Assembly (NCBI GenBank): GCA_040954595.2
Contig: CM082594.2
Coordinates: forward strand, 11,656,001-11,720,000
Length of the DNA stretch: 64,000 nucleotides
Source: Balanoglossus misakiensis
Lineage: Eukaryota; Hemichordata
Direction of reading: 5' to 3'
Shown here: piece by piece, positions 34,118-46,000 of the stretch
Numbering within the stretch: the stretch's first letter is position 1
How the letters are laid out: every line of letters begins with the position of its first letter
Translations under genes and position numbers: made by a program
The notes under the pieces: generated by a model
The model's database searches: none
What the model saw: only the letters and a program-made list of their open reading frames with translations
Told to the model about the DNA's origin: nothing

Positions 34118-35851
34118 CTGTGAGAAAGAAACGAAAGCAGACGCTTATCTCAACAAAGGTGGCAGCAGCAGTCATGAAAGATTATTGTGAACCTGAAATA
34201 CTACTAGGCCTTTCCAATAGCGAGCACAGATAATCGGCATATTATATTTTATAAATATTCCACTTTTACTACTCTAATACTAACTTTAAAAAGGAACTTG
34301 CCTTCTCCAATGCGTGGCGACATTCAGTTTATCTACGAACTATCTTTCAGAACTACGTATTCGTTACCAAAAACAAAAAAATTAAAAAGTATACGGAAGA
34401 AATAAGAGCGATAGAAATTTGGGATGGCACTGAGAGTTTGTGATTTTCAAGTTACCTGACCGTCTTCCTGCCTCCGTTGGAGGAACGGTCGAGTAAAAGA
34501 TGCCAACGGCACTGAGACGACGGAGCCGGTGAAGATGATCAGTGTTTACGCCGCGTGAAAGGTCGAACATACTCATAAAACTGGTAAAATAGATGTTACA
34601 TAGTGACAGTAAACGTGACCTACCTAGTAGTCTGTGTTAACAAAACTGGAACGCAAAATAAGCACGACAAAGGAACCAAATGAAAGTCATTAGCAGAAGT
34701 CTCTCGGTTTTCGATGTTTGCTTGCGCAAAATTTCGATTTCACACGAACAGCACGTAGGTTCGAAATACTTGATAGAAGGCAACCAAGGAAGCTTCCTTG
34801 TGCGGTGAACCTGAGCAGACTGAAAATTGACAATCTCCCAAACCTTTTTAAAAGCGTGGTTTTCAATGACATTAGTCTGCAGCGAGGATCTTCCATTGAA
34901 ACGTGTAAAAAAGTTATTCACAAACCTAGGTGTATTTCTTTATCTATGATCAGAGCGAAGGACTTAGATTTCATAAAGATTTTGGCACCGTTGTCTTTGT
35001 ATAGATGAGCTGTTTCTGACATTGCTTGGAGGCACCCGCAAATGCTCAGGCAACAGATGACCAGCGGCCGGTTTCTTTAGTCAATCAAACATAATCGATA
35101 TCGAGACATTTCCACTCGGATCGATGCGGAATCGTGAAAGACTCGTATCTAGCGCAGCAGTTACCTTTTGAACAACTGAACAATGATTGTGATAGAACTG
35201 AGACTCCTCGATATTCAGACATTTTTTTCTTAATGTCTAAAGTTCAGACGTCAAAAGAGGAAGTACGATTTTGTTTTACTTCTATCAGGTATAATACATT
35301 CATTTGCAAGGTGGAGACGATGGGATATGTCCTTCTCGATTCTTTTCATATAGGCCTATTGCCGCTCCAGACCCTTCTTGTCAGAATTTGAGGTATTCAA
35401 TCCAATGGTGTCATCAAAATATGGTGGCGATCAGACAGGGCTGTAGGTCTCTTCATTTTGGAAACAGAACACCCACGGCAGTTCTTTTTTACAAGATTCT
35501 CAATTCTCTCACCTACCGTTCGTTGCGGTTGTTTCCCGTTATTGTTTTCGGTTTGGAATGAACATTGTGAAAGGCTGGTCCTGTAAAGCGCCCCGATCAA
35601 GACTTGTCACTGACCGCAGATGTTATCGGCAGTCACACAATATACCAATGAGACTCTGACGAATTTCAAAAAGAATTGGATGTCTTCTGCGCATTGATCT
35701 GTTATATACTGCTGTGCCGCTTGCGAACTTTTGGTAAACAAGTGTAATTTCATCATCATCTGTTCAGAGGTCACATGACAAAACTTGGAGAAGGTACATC
35801 ATATCACTTGACAGCTTTTGTGAATGGTTAATTTTCTCATTAAAAGGGGTC
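34118..35851. other. Intergenic between receptor and TRIM genes
   Basis: No coding content supported. A minus-strand donor CAG-GTAACT near 34,455 probably closes a 5'-UTR exon of the receptor gene. The rest, to 35,851, shows only chance frames, and includes a 14-bp palindrome AAGGAAGCTTCCTT near 34,786. Confidence 0.4.
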
Positions 35852-36044
35852 GTTTGGTCCTAGACTCTCTCACAGCCCACGGTTCGCTACAAGGCTCTTC
35901 ACTGATGCGCCCCCAACTGTTTAGCAAAGGAGAAGCCCCATATGGTGTTGTGTAGCGAACCCTCTCGGTGGGCACACATGCAATCAGTCCACTGCAAGCC
36001 TGCATGGACAACGAAAGGGGCTGTGAGAGAGTCTAGTTTGGTCC
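35852..36044 (+). mobile_element. 175-bp MITE with 18-bp TIRs and 9-bp target-site duplication
   Basis: The element spans 35,861-36,035. Its left end TAGACTCTCTCACAGCCC (35,861-35,878) is the exact reverse complement of 36,018-36,035. The sequence GTTTGGTCC flanks it directly on both sides (35,852-35,860 and 36,036-36,044), a perfect 9-bp duplication. A nested inverted pair of 11 bp (35,881-35,891 and 35,951-35,961) lies inside. No transposase. It sits about 60 bp beyond the stop codon of the TRIM gene, so it is probably in that gene's 3' UTR. The TAG start, CCC at the arm's inner end and duplication length resemble the 375-bp element at 22.6 kb, suggesting one superfamily (Mutator-like by duplication length, inferred). 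Confidence 0.88.
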
Positions 36045-36104
36045 ATGCTCACTTACTGATACTCACTGGTACTCTCATTAATTTCATTACCATGCATTCA
36101 TCGA

Positions 36105-37670
36105 TCAAGTTGAGTTTAACCCACCTTTACTTTTACGTGGTAACCCGAGTGCTGGTTGATCTCTTGCACGCGATCTGCCAACTCGATTCCTTTTCCGTTT
36201 GTTGAGAACAGTTTCAAAGTCATCGTACATGTCGAGTGATTTCTTGGTGCCCTGTCCGTACAATGACGCCTCACCATCCAATTCGCCATCATCAGCGTCA
36301 ACATGATAGTCATCAATTTCGCCATAGCTACCGTCATTGCTATTGCGGCGAAATCGTTCTTTGGTGGACAGACAAGTGGGTGTTTGATCATGAGACTGAC
36401 CAACTGCAAAGCTCTTGTTGTGGTCGCTAGAATTTCCGACTTTGACGACAGAGAAGTCAGGACATCTCACACCAGTGGCAAGGCCTGATGCTGCGCGAAT
36501 TTCATTTTCTTGGAGCGAGCCCTCATCTCTCTTGCTCATGGCGGTGACGTCGGCAAAGGATTTGCCGCATGATGTCGATGACGGCCTAGCGAGAGATTTA
36601 AGCACACCAAGCGGACCCTGAAAACACTGCTGGTTTTCCTTGAACACGATCAACAGATCTTCGTCGAATCCATCTGTGGTATTGATAGTATCAAGCTGTT
36701 TCAGGCGTTGTTTTGTTTCCTTGCGTGTCGACAACAGCTGCCCGGCGTTTCCATATCGTGCCAGTTTATCCAAATATTCGAATGTGCTGCCCATGTCATC
36801 TTTTTTACTTCTCGCATCAGATATTTCACTCTGTAGCCCTTTCAGTTTCCCACTGTACTTCACGTTCAGGTCGTCTACCAACAATTTTTCTTGCTCTTTC
36901 ACTTTCTGTATGACTTTGTCCCTGTACTTAACGATTTCGGATTTTTCACGTTCGTAGGATTTCTGTATTTTTTTACAAGAATTTTCCATCAAGTTTATTT
37001 TCTTCTGGAGTTTTGCTTCTTTTTCTTTCAACATATCCGTTTCTTTGCACAGTACCTTTAAATATTCTCCCTTGGCCTCGTTGAGATAGGTTAGCTTGTG
37101 ATCTTCGCCTCTGTGGTTCATCACGGCACATTCCATACAGATGGGAACGCCGCACTTCTCGCAGTAGAACTTTAGGTGATTGTCGCAGTGATCCGTGCAG
37201 CGTACAGCGGGAAGCTGGAGGCTTTGGTCGGTGGACTGTGCCGCGGAGTATTCCCCGCGTTCCATGATGTGATGGCCCCTGGTGACGGGCACATTCTGGT
37301 GCACTTTCACGCACAGGGCTCCTAAATTCATGGCGCAGTCAATGCACCTTTTAACAACACTCTCCTCTTTGCACGCTTCGCAAATCTCCTCCTCTGCAAG
37401 TTTTCTCTTCTGCATGCAATCCACTAAACTATTTATGAAAGGGTTGCTCTTCAGGTGTGAAACGCCCCCTTCTGGGACCTCGATCTGGCGACGACACAGT
37501 GGACAATCCAGCGAGCCATGCTGCTCTAACCATTCTGATAGACATCTCTGGCATGAACTGTGAAGACAGGGAAGTATCATCGCATCTTGATACTGCTCCA
37601 GGCAAATTGGACAGGTCAAAAAATTACCGTCAATTTCGTTCAAAATCTCTGAGTCCTTTGAAGCCGCCAT
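36105..37670 (-). CDS. TRIM-type RING/B-box protein, probable E3 ubiquitin ligase
   Basis: A 521-aa intronless gene. The N-terminus has a complete C3HC4 RING (C20, C23, C35, H37, C40, C43, C56, C59), which in this family recruits an E2 enzyme for ubiquitin transfer. Two B-boxes follow (about 97-134, and 158-191 with its Cys/His ligands), then a charged coiled coil (about 205-300) for dimerisation. There is no SPRY, NHL or filamin domain. The C-terminal third is low-complexity, with an acidic stretch (about 451-468) and a basic end with KRKRNR (491-496) that could be a nuclear localisation signal. The ATG at 37,670 has good context and lies 19 residues before the first RING cysteine; the frame is open upstream but that part shows no domain. 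The architecture is closest to TRIM2/3/56-like proteins lacking their C-terminal domain. An AAG-GTGGGT near the stop could be a donor, but I saw no domain-bearing exon downstream. Confidence 0.85.
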   Translation of the reverse strand: MAASKDSEILNEIDGNFLTCPICLEQYQDAMILPCLHSSCQRCLSEWLEQHGSLDCPLCRRQIEVPEGGVSHLKSNPFINSLVDCMQKRKLAEEEICEACKEESVVKRCIDCAMNLGALCVKVHQNVPVTRGHHIMERGEYSAAQSTDQSLQLPAVRCTDHCDNHLKFYCEKCGVPICMECAVMNHRGEDHKLTYLNEAKGEYLKVLCKETDMLKEKEAKLQKKINLMENSCKKIQKSYEREKSEIVKYRDKVIQKVKEQEKLLVDDLNVKYSGKLKGLQSEISDARSKKDDMGSTFEYLDKLARYGNAGQLLSTRKETKQRLKQLDTINTTDGFDEDLLIVFKENQQCFQGPLGVLKSLARPSSTSCGKSFADVTAMSKRDEGSLQENEIRAASGLATGVRCPDFSVVKVGNSSDHNKSFAVGQSHDQTPTCLSTKERFRRNSNDGSYGEIDDYHVDADDGELDGEASLYGQGTKKSLDMYDDFETVLNKRKRNRVGRSRARDQPALGLPRKSKGGLNST

Positions 37671-39953
37671 TCTTGTATTGGAATACTTAACTGTCCCGTG
37701 GTTTTCAAGTCTTCTTTGAGTCGATACAGTATTACCTTCTGATGTCAAAATTAATGTCCTGGATCGAATTAAACCGAAAACAAAGGCAAAATAGACTAAA
37801 TTACAACACAACACTGCATTTTGATATTAAATCGATGGCTGTGTGACTAAGACTTGTCAGTTGTATGGTAAACTTAAAGCACACTGCAGTTAGAGGGTCG
37901 TCAGAACAGCGACCAGGGAATTTCCCCGAACTGTAATAAATGACGTCACTATGCTTATTTTGTCATTGTTCCACAGAATCTATGTAAAAACACTTCGTGT
38001 TTATCAACTTGCAGCAGAATGTAAAAAAATGTAGAGCGACTACAATTTTGTTTGCTCTAAGGCGAACGAGAGTACATGTAAGCTCTATAAATATGAGATT
38101 TCCAACGCATCTGACATACGAACAAAATTGCAAGACTGCTTTCGTTTTGTATTCCATGAACCGGACATGCGCAATGGAGCTATTGACGTTTGAAATTACT
38201 ACCTATATATCATCTATACCGGTAGCAGATTGGAATCGATAGCCCACCTTACTATTCATTGCAGCTTTTTATTTAACTTTTCATTTAACTTAATGGCGCC
38301 CTCAATCTCAAGTAACCCAAAACGTTCGCTTTTCGGTGAATTCTGTTGAAATTGTAGGCCTACATTAAAGGTAATATCAGTGGTTCCGCTATAAACTCAT
38401 GAAATTAGATATAAGCTCAGGGAACCACAGTCACGACCATGCCTTAGTCTGCGTCGTGACCCCTTTGTATCTACCCTCTGGACCCAGGCTGCTCTGTATG
38501 TACCTGATATATCTTCGCCCTCTGCATCTACCTCGCATGCCATCACGATCAGCGTTTCCAGGACATCAATCAATCAACATAGCGACCTCCCCCTCATCAC
38601 AGTCTCATGACGTCATAACATGGCCGAATGTTAATAAGGAAAGAGGCTACTGTATCTTGCCGTCGCGGAGATTCGGCGGTTTCTGTTAAAACAACCTACA
38701 ACAGTATCTAAAACATTTAGGACCACAAAGGTATGTTTCTTGTTTGACTTTATGTGACTTTTAGTGAACCCGAAGAGTATTTTTCTAAAAGAACTCTTAC
38801 TCAGAAGATGTGACAAGCGAACGCTAGGTGTGATGGTTGTTGATGTTGGGGAGCCCAACATCCAAAAAGGCTTGTTCTTGCTTTTAATATATGTGTATTT
38901 TTTTACTAATTTGAAATATTTTGTGATGTTTGTGTATTAAATAATCTTGACAATATAATTGCCAATTATTGTAAGTTAAAAGCACTCTGTACGCGTTACT
39001 GATGTGCAATCCAGTTTATATATGTTTCATGACAGTCGTTGTAATATCGTCGTCCCGTCCGTCTGTCAAACGCGCACACCGCAGACTCTAGAGGCGTTCC
39101 TCAGGAAAGAAAAAAACACTTTCACCCAAAACTTCAACAATATGGTTGAGTAATTTTTGTTCTGAAATCTCAAGATATAAAAGTAGAAATTATTTTTCAG
39201 TGTTTGAATTATATTAGTAGCGAAAGCGCGAGGAATTGTAATGTAAGTCTATCGTGTATCAGTGTCATATTTCGACACTCACACAGTGCGTTCGCTATCG
39301 ATCAATACATCGCTTTTTACCTCAAAAGGCCTCCGTCTTTCTGTTGTCCTTGCAAATTATTTATGCATCGCCGTCATATAATGTATTTGTCGACTTTTTT
39401 CTCGCCAATTTTTCCATTTTTCCGTCTTTTTTGTACCGTACCGTTTTGATGACAAAATTAATTTATGCAAATTTAAGCGTACGCGTACCTTTCATTGGAA
39501 TGGACATACAAAGGTGTACATTTTGAGCCTATATTTGTCTTTTCGTACGGTATTTTTGACAGTATTAAAATACAACACCATCAATTGTAAAATATAAATA
39601 TCTTTCTATACCCGTAACCATGAAACCAATTTGAAAATACACGAGTTTATATATTTCATTTCTTGTTTACATATATTCCCTAATATATGGTGAAAAGAGC
39701 TTGACTAAAAGTCTTAAAATAGCCATGAGATGGTGGACTTTTTTCATTTAGCCACCCAAGTGAAAATCTGTGATTGGCTTGGTCACTTCTCCTCTCCATG
39801 GTAACGACATTTGCATAGAGTGACCTCTATACCTAAGTCCTTAACTTATCAATGTGTTTTTTTAGTTTTCATTTTGTGACAAAGAAAATCACAGGACTTA
39901 TTTCCAGACAATCAAACAACTTTACATTTTTATTTCTGTTTCATTACTTTCAG
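37671..39953. other. Intergenic between divergent TRIM and RUSC genes
   Basis: This interval separates the 5' ends of two divergent genes and should contain both promoters. It has two perfect CRE palindromes TGACGTCA (37,941-37,948 and 38,608-38,615) and otherwise AT-rich sequence. No coding content recognised; the first untranslated exon of the RUSC-like gene may lie here. Confidence 0.45.
37941..37948. promoter_or_regulatory. CRE palindrome upstream of the TRIM gene
   Basis: A perfect TGACGTCA about 270 bp upstream of the TRIM start codon, in position for a CREB/ATF-type proximal promoter site. The motif is only 8 bp, and the same palindrome also occurs at 15,355 in the gene-free region, so this is suggestive only. 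Confidence 0.3.
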
Positions 39954-40014
39954 ATAATTCAACATGGGTTGAACACATTGGCATAGAATTTTAATTGTCC
40001 GGCAAGCAATAATA

Positions 40015-43000
40015 ATGCCTGGAGGACAGTGGGACCCTTGGAAGGTTGAACAAGAAGATCTTCCCTTCCAAGATGAGAACAGTCCCAGTAAGTTAATCCA
40101 AATGAAACACACCCACAGCAATCACTATATTGACATGATTGCAAGAGATGAAACTGATGAAGGGATGGTATTTGAAGGGACGTCACCCTTACAGATTCCT
40201 TTTCCATCGACAAGTGGGCCAACCAGTGTACCATACTCGACAAATCTGGATATGTCCATGAATAATGATTTAGTAGATTTGTCGAAACCACTGAAAGGCT
40301 ACCCTCTTCGGAAAGGGATCTCCAACATCAGCCTGGACAGCCTTAATGACAACTACATCGAATCGAGCGACACCTTAAGAAACTCTTCGAGAGAGAACTC
40401 ATCTGCAGAAGGAAGCCTTGAAAATTTATTGGAACTAAGCAGAGAGATCCAAGATTATGGAAGTGAGGAGTTTTCAGATTTCGAGAGGTGGAACAATTTC
40501 GTTAATCTGACAAAGAGTCAACGCCCGGCCAATTACAGAGGAGGTTCCAGTAGTAGCCAGGATGAGGACACAAACTACGTGGATGAGAGTGATGAAGAGT
40601 CTGGTGCTATTACCCCAAGAGGAGACTTTTCCCAACGAGAGCCTTTGCCTCCAAATCCTAACTTTCATTTGCCCTTGAAGAGTAAGAGTATTTCAGCCCA
40701 AATTCACAACCAGTTGTACGGCCCTGTAATCAACTCGGCTCCTGCGGGTGAAAATGCATCAAGCAACTCCACAATGAGCATAGCAACCACCGGTTCCTTG
40801 CGATCAGACATCACAGCCAGTCCAGAGAGCTACGATATGCTGTACAGGAGTTTTGAGATCGCTGCGATGATCGACCATGAGGACAGAAAACACGGCAAGA
40901 CATTGACCCCGTCTGTTCCGAACATTGAAATGCTGTCGCCAAAACTGCAGAGGCTTCGACAGGTCAGCGCTGAATTTTCATCTTCTCCCCAACCAAATTT
41001 CTGCGCCTTCGGAGAAAGTGCGAAAAAGGCAGAGTGGGGTGTGAAACAGGATACTGAAAGCAGTGAAAGCAGAAAGGTAACGTTTGCTGATCTGGCACAA
41101 CAGAAGAAGAAACACGAACAAGAAAAGGAAGATGTTCGACCGATGTCACTGCCCGTTGTTACAGAAACGCGTCAACATTGGACAGAGTTACTGAGTTCTA
41201 CAAAGACTCCTGATTTTGTCAAGCAGGTCAAACAGCAGACGGATGGTCTCTCACCCAGAAGACCTCAATCACTTCCTTTGGGACTCAGGCACGTCAAGAA
41301 ACCAGCAAGTCGGCCATTCCCCAAAGATGTTACCCCCGAAAGTTTCAATAGTTTTCGGCAAGAGGAACCAACAGAATGTCTTGCACCAGAACTTGGTGTC
41401 GTCAGAACGTTTAGCGCTCCTGAAGGGTTTGAACGAGCTGAAGAAATCCTGGTGGAAGAGAAATGTTATGATAGCGTTGACAACCTAGGTAAGTTTCTTC
41501 TTTTCATTCATTTTGCTGAAAATCTACAGTTCGTCAAAGTGTTCTCAGTCCAAGTTTGTCAAAATTAACACTGTACTGTAGTTCTGATAACATTCTTTTG
41601 ACAATAAGCTTAGGTGGATTGTAGATAGTAAAAACTGTCTTTTTATTTCCCAAGAGAAGGTCTTGAAGGGATCCAGAACAGAAATGTATGAGTACATAAC
41701 TGATCAGACCCTTCCTAACACCTTCTATAATCAGCAGTATCACTATTTCAGTGACAATTCTGCAGCGATGATCCTTGCTCGGGAAAATTCAAATCAGACT
41801 TTGTTCCGGAAATTAAATGCAAGGTCAATGAGACAGCTAATGGATGATTGGCCCGTGAGTCATCCTTGTAAGATTATCCCTCAGTCTACTCAAGACAGGC
41901 TTGAGAAAAAAATGTGAAAAATTCAGCTTTACATGGGGATAATAATTCTATTTTCAATTATAGTTTAGTTAGATAGTGGATTTCAGCATTGCTCTGTAAG
42001 GGACATATTTATTTCATTACTTTACAAATGTCTCAGTGGGATAAGATGCAATGAACAACATATTCTTTCATCGCAAAAAAAAAATATTTTTTATCAACTT
42101 CTGAGATTTTATTTTCATATTTTTCCATGGAATGTCTTGTCGCGGATGTTAGGCAGCCATTATACATCATCTTTCTGTAATTATGGTAGCTTTATTTTTA
42201 GCGAGGCTGACCCCCCACCCCCTCCCATTGTTCGAAACAAAACCCCAGACATCAGACTGGCTATCAAAACATCTATTTGTCAAAGGATGCTTCTGTTGAC
42301 CGCTGTGAATATAAAAAAGGGCTGCATGTACTCTCTGTTGAAGACAACTTCTCATTCTATTCTGCTGTGTGATCATGAATAACTGAGCCAAACAGGACAA
42401 AGAGGGCAATATTTCTTAACAGAAAAAAATATTTAACCCTTCTGATAACAGTTTTAAATACTAAAGTGTTCTGGAAATAAATAAATACTGTTCTAAAACA
42501 CCCTCCTACTATTAAGAAAAGATTTAAAAAATACGATTTCTCTCCTAATGGAGTGACACGCGCGTTACAGACACTAGTTTGCCCTTTTAAGTTGGACTCA
42601 AACCAGCCACAGAGAATTTTGTTATTTAATATACAGTAGTCAGTATTATAGCATGACCCACTGAACTGAGTATTCTAAAATATTTCATGAATTTGACACC
42701 AGAATGACTTCACGCATGCAGCATTTGTAGAGAGATTGTTATGATCCATATGTTACTAAATCTACGTAAATAGTGATTTCTGCCATTTTATATGAATCTT
42801 TTGAAAATATTTATAGCTTTGGTTTGTTTCTTAAGGATATAATTTGATTTTGAGTAAATGGTCACTGGTGTATATGGACGAATTTATTGAAAAACGAAAT
42901 CCATTTTGCATCAGCATGTTTACCACGTAATAAAACCTTGTCTGGCCCCAGAATCAACCACATTTACAGTATGTGTGACACATCTTAAGTTCATACATTA

Positions 43001-46000
43001 TTTATTAATCAGGTGTTATTTTTATATATTCCTGCCAAGTCAGTGAAATTGAAATAGAAATCTATTTCCTTTGTCTATTGTACAAATCATCTATGCTCCC
43101 ATAGCCACAATAATTCCATAAAATAGCAGCTTTTCAATAAATAATAATAATTTTGAAATTGTGTATGTTTCTTCAGTGACACATGGAAGTAAGGGATATA
43201 TTTCATTAGAAAATATTCTGAAAAGGAAATGTATTCAGAATTTGATATTTTAGGTATAATATGATATTACGAAACCTTTTCCCGTATAGAATGGAAGAAA
43301 GGTAATGTGAATGATGTGAGCTGATACTGTAACTCTCAAAATTGGTGCAATGTGTGTAGAAAAGTATAGCATAATGAAAATGTAACATTTGTTTATAATT
43401 GTGTCAGTTTGCTTAAATAAGCATTAGTGTGTTGTAAAGTGAGACCCATTATTGATTAGACTGTTCTCTGAAACCATGGCCAATTAACATGTTATCTAAT
43501 AAGCTAGGTGTTTTCAGATACTGGTGGCGTAGAGAATTATATTAAAAACCCCACCATAATGGAAATATTTAGTTCCAGTGGAGGAGTACCGATAATTTCA
43601 AACAGTAAAGTAGATTCGGTAAAGTGCAAACGATCAAATTAGATTCCAGATGCACCGAGATGCTATCAAATGAAAAATTCCATTAACAGAATTATGTTTG
43701 ATAATGGAATGCATATTAGAGTGCTTTGAGTGCCTTGTATTGAACTGAATTTACATTGCAGTTTATTTTGAATATGCAAAATAAAAAATAATGGGAATAA
43801 ATAGAGCATATATTAATTATTGTAGGATGTTTGGAAATGAAAAAGTGTGAAGGTGTATAACAATTGCATTATATGGGCAGACGCAGTGTAGAATACCCAC
43901 ACGATGCCGTGTGTGACCTCAATTTTTATATTCTCTATACTGTAACAAATTAGGGCAGCAAATATATTATGGTTATCTATAGAAAGTACTGAGTCAAGCA
44001 TGCACACTAGACTTTGTACAGGTATACTTATCCCCAGTACACATCTACATATACCGGTACATGCCCCTGTATAATTGGCCAAAGGATATAACGCTACAGA
44101 CCAATTACACGTTCATGTATAAAGCTATTATGACATGCACTTTGCAGAATAGTTGGCAATTCAGCAGTGTGTAAAAACAATGGTAGATTGATACACAGAA
44201 CACAAATGCTGAAAGTTACAGCTGGCGTTTTGTGAATTCATTGCATGCGTGGTTTGTATGTAGTATAAATGGCTATTCATAGATATTGGTGGGGTAAATT
44301 AAGGTGCATTTCATTTGCTAACTGGCTGCTTTTTTCTGTCTCTTCTTTCTCTCACTATCAGCCTTTCCGAAATCATCTGATGTATCTAGAGCTTTAACTG
44401 AAGCCTGTATTGCTAATAATAATGGTTTCATGGGCAAAGGTGTCATTGTCAAACACATGGTGACCAAGATTCCACCACTCGGTTTCAACACCATCTCTTC
44501 AAAACCCAGAATTCCGGAATCATATGCCGCATTTCCTAGTACCAGCCGGGAAGCAGGCTTTCAGGACTCGTACACAAATATGCAATCTTACCATTCGCAC
44601 ACAAGTCAGCCATGTGATGAAAGCGTCACGTGTGATGATGATGATGATGAAGAGGATGATAATGATGGTTATTATTATAATGATGACGATGGTTATTATT
44701 ATGATGATGACAATTATTATTATAATGATTATGATGATGATAATGATAACTATGATGATAATTATTTCCAAGTTGATAAAAGTACTGAGGTGACTGATGC
44801 GGACATTTCCAGACCTATGAATCTTCGACTGATGCGATATGATAGTTTGGAAGGTACACCCTGTGATACTGTTGCTGTAGCAACGCAAACAGAGTCCATC
44901 ACAACAGAGGAGGGTACGCAGACAATACACAAATCAGTCAGGATCGCATCACCAAACAGCAGTGATTTAAAGAGAACTTTAAGTAATGAACAAAACATAA
45001 AATCAGATAAAATTGCAACCAAGTATAGCAAAGTGAGTAAAAGAGACATAAGAAGGCAAAAATATACAGGAGAAACAAACCAGAAACTGGATGTAGTCGA
45101 AACGTCTTGTGTTCGGTCTGGGCGTATTAAAGCTGATCGTGCTACAGTTTATTCAACAGCCGATGCCGTCTGCCCAGTCAAAGTTAAACAGAGTCAGAGA
45201 CATAAAGTGTTGAGGCAAGATTTGCTGGGAGAAGTGGTGTATGTACAGAATAAGCCCTTGAAACCCATTTATCAAGTAGATGCGGAACACAACATCAGGA
45301 AAGGTAAGTTTTGCCATAAACAGCGACTGGAATGGTTGGTTTTAAGTTCATGTCATTGTTATTTTTATCACAGTTTACTTTGTGCAAAGGTCACGCACCT
45401 ATCTGAGGGTGCAACTTCCGCTGGCTGTTACATAGTTGGATCTGACCTAAATCAAAATGAAACCAGATAATTCATGGAAGGAAATTGTCATATTGTTGTT
45501 GAATGTATTAAGACTCTGGTACTGTCACTGTGCTCATACAGTTCTTCAATTTATCTGTTTAATTATGGTGTTCTCTTTTCCTAACTGGATTCATTTATAA
45601 TATAGTTTTTGAGGATAACAAAATTATCGTTCTTATTTCTTTTGTAGGTCTGCCTTTCCTGCCTGGCCCATCCCTAGCACCACTTCACTTATCCCAGCCA
45701 ATACTTCCAGCAGTGGAATCCCAGCCTCCGAGCATTGATTTCCGGGATCAGCCCTCGTTCTTTGGTTGCGAAGATGCACCCGTAGACATTCCGCTGTCGG
45801 CCTACGAAGAAATGGAAAACAGCGTTGAGGTCGATGTGACCCAGAAGAAAGGTGAGGTGCCAGATTTTCAACCTTGAAGACAAGAAGGGGCATATATAAT
45901 GCACACCATTTGTTTCCCAATAACAGTTCTGTGCACAGAAAAATGAATGTTGTGTCATGCATGTTGAGCAAATTTAGCCTGATGTTGTAGCTTTGTCAAT

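Noticed and set aside
44520-44930. Minus-strand Ile/Val-rich frame that looks like a membrane segment
   Set aside because: It is the reverse translation of the GAT/TAT repeat inside the RUSC-like coding exon.
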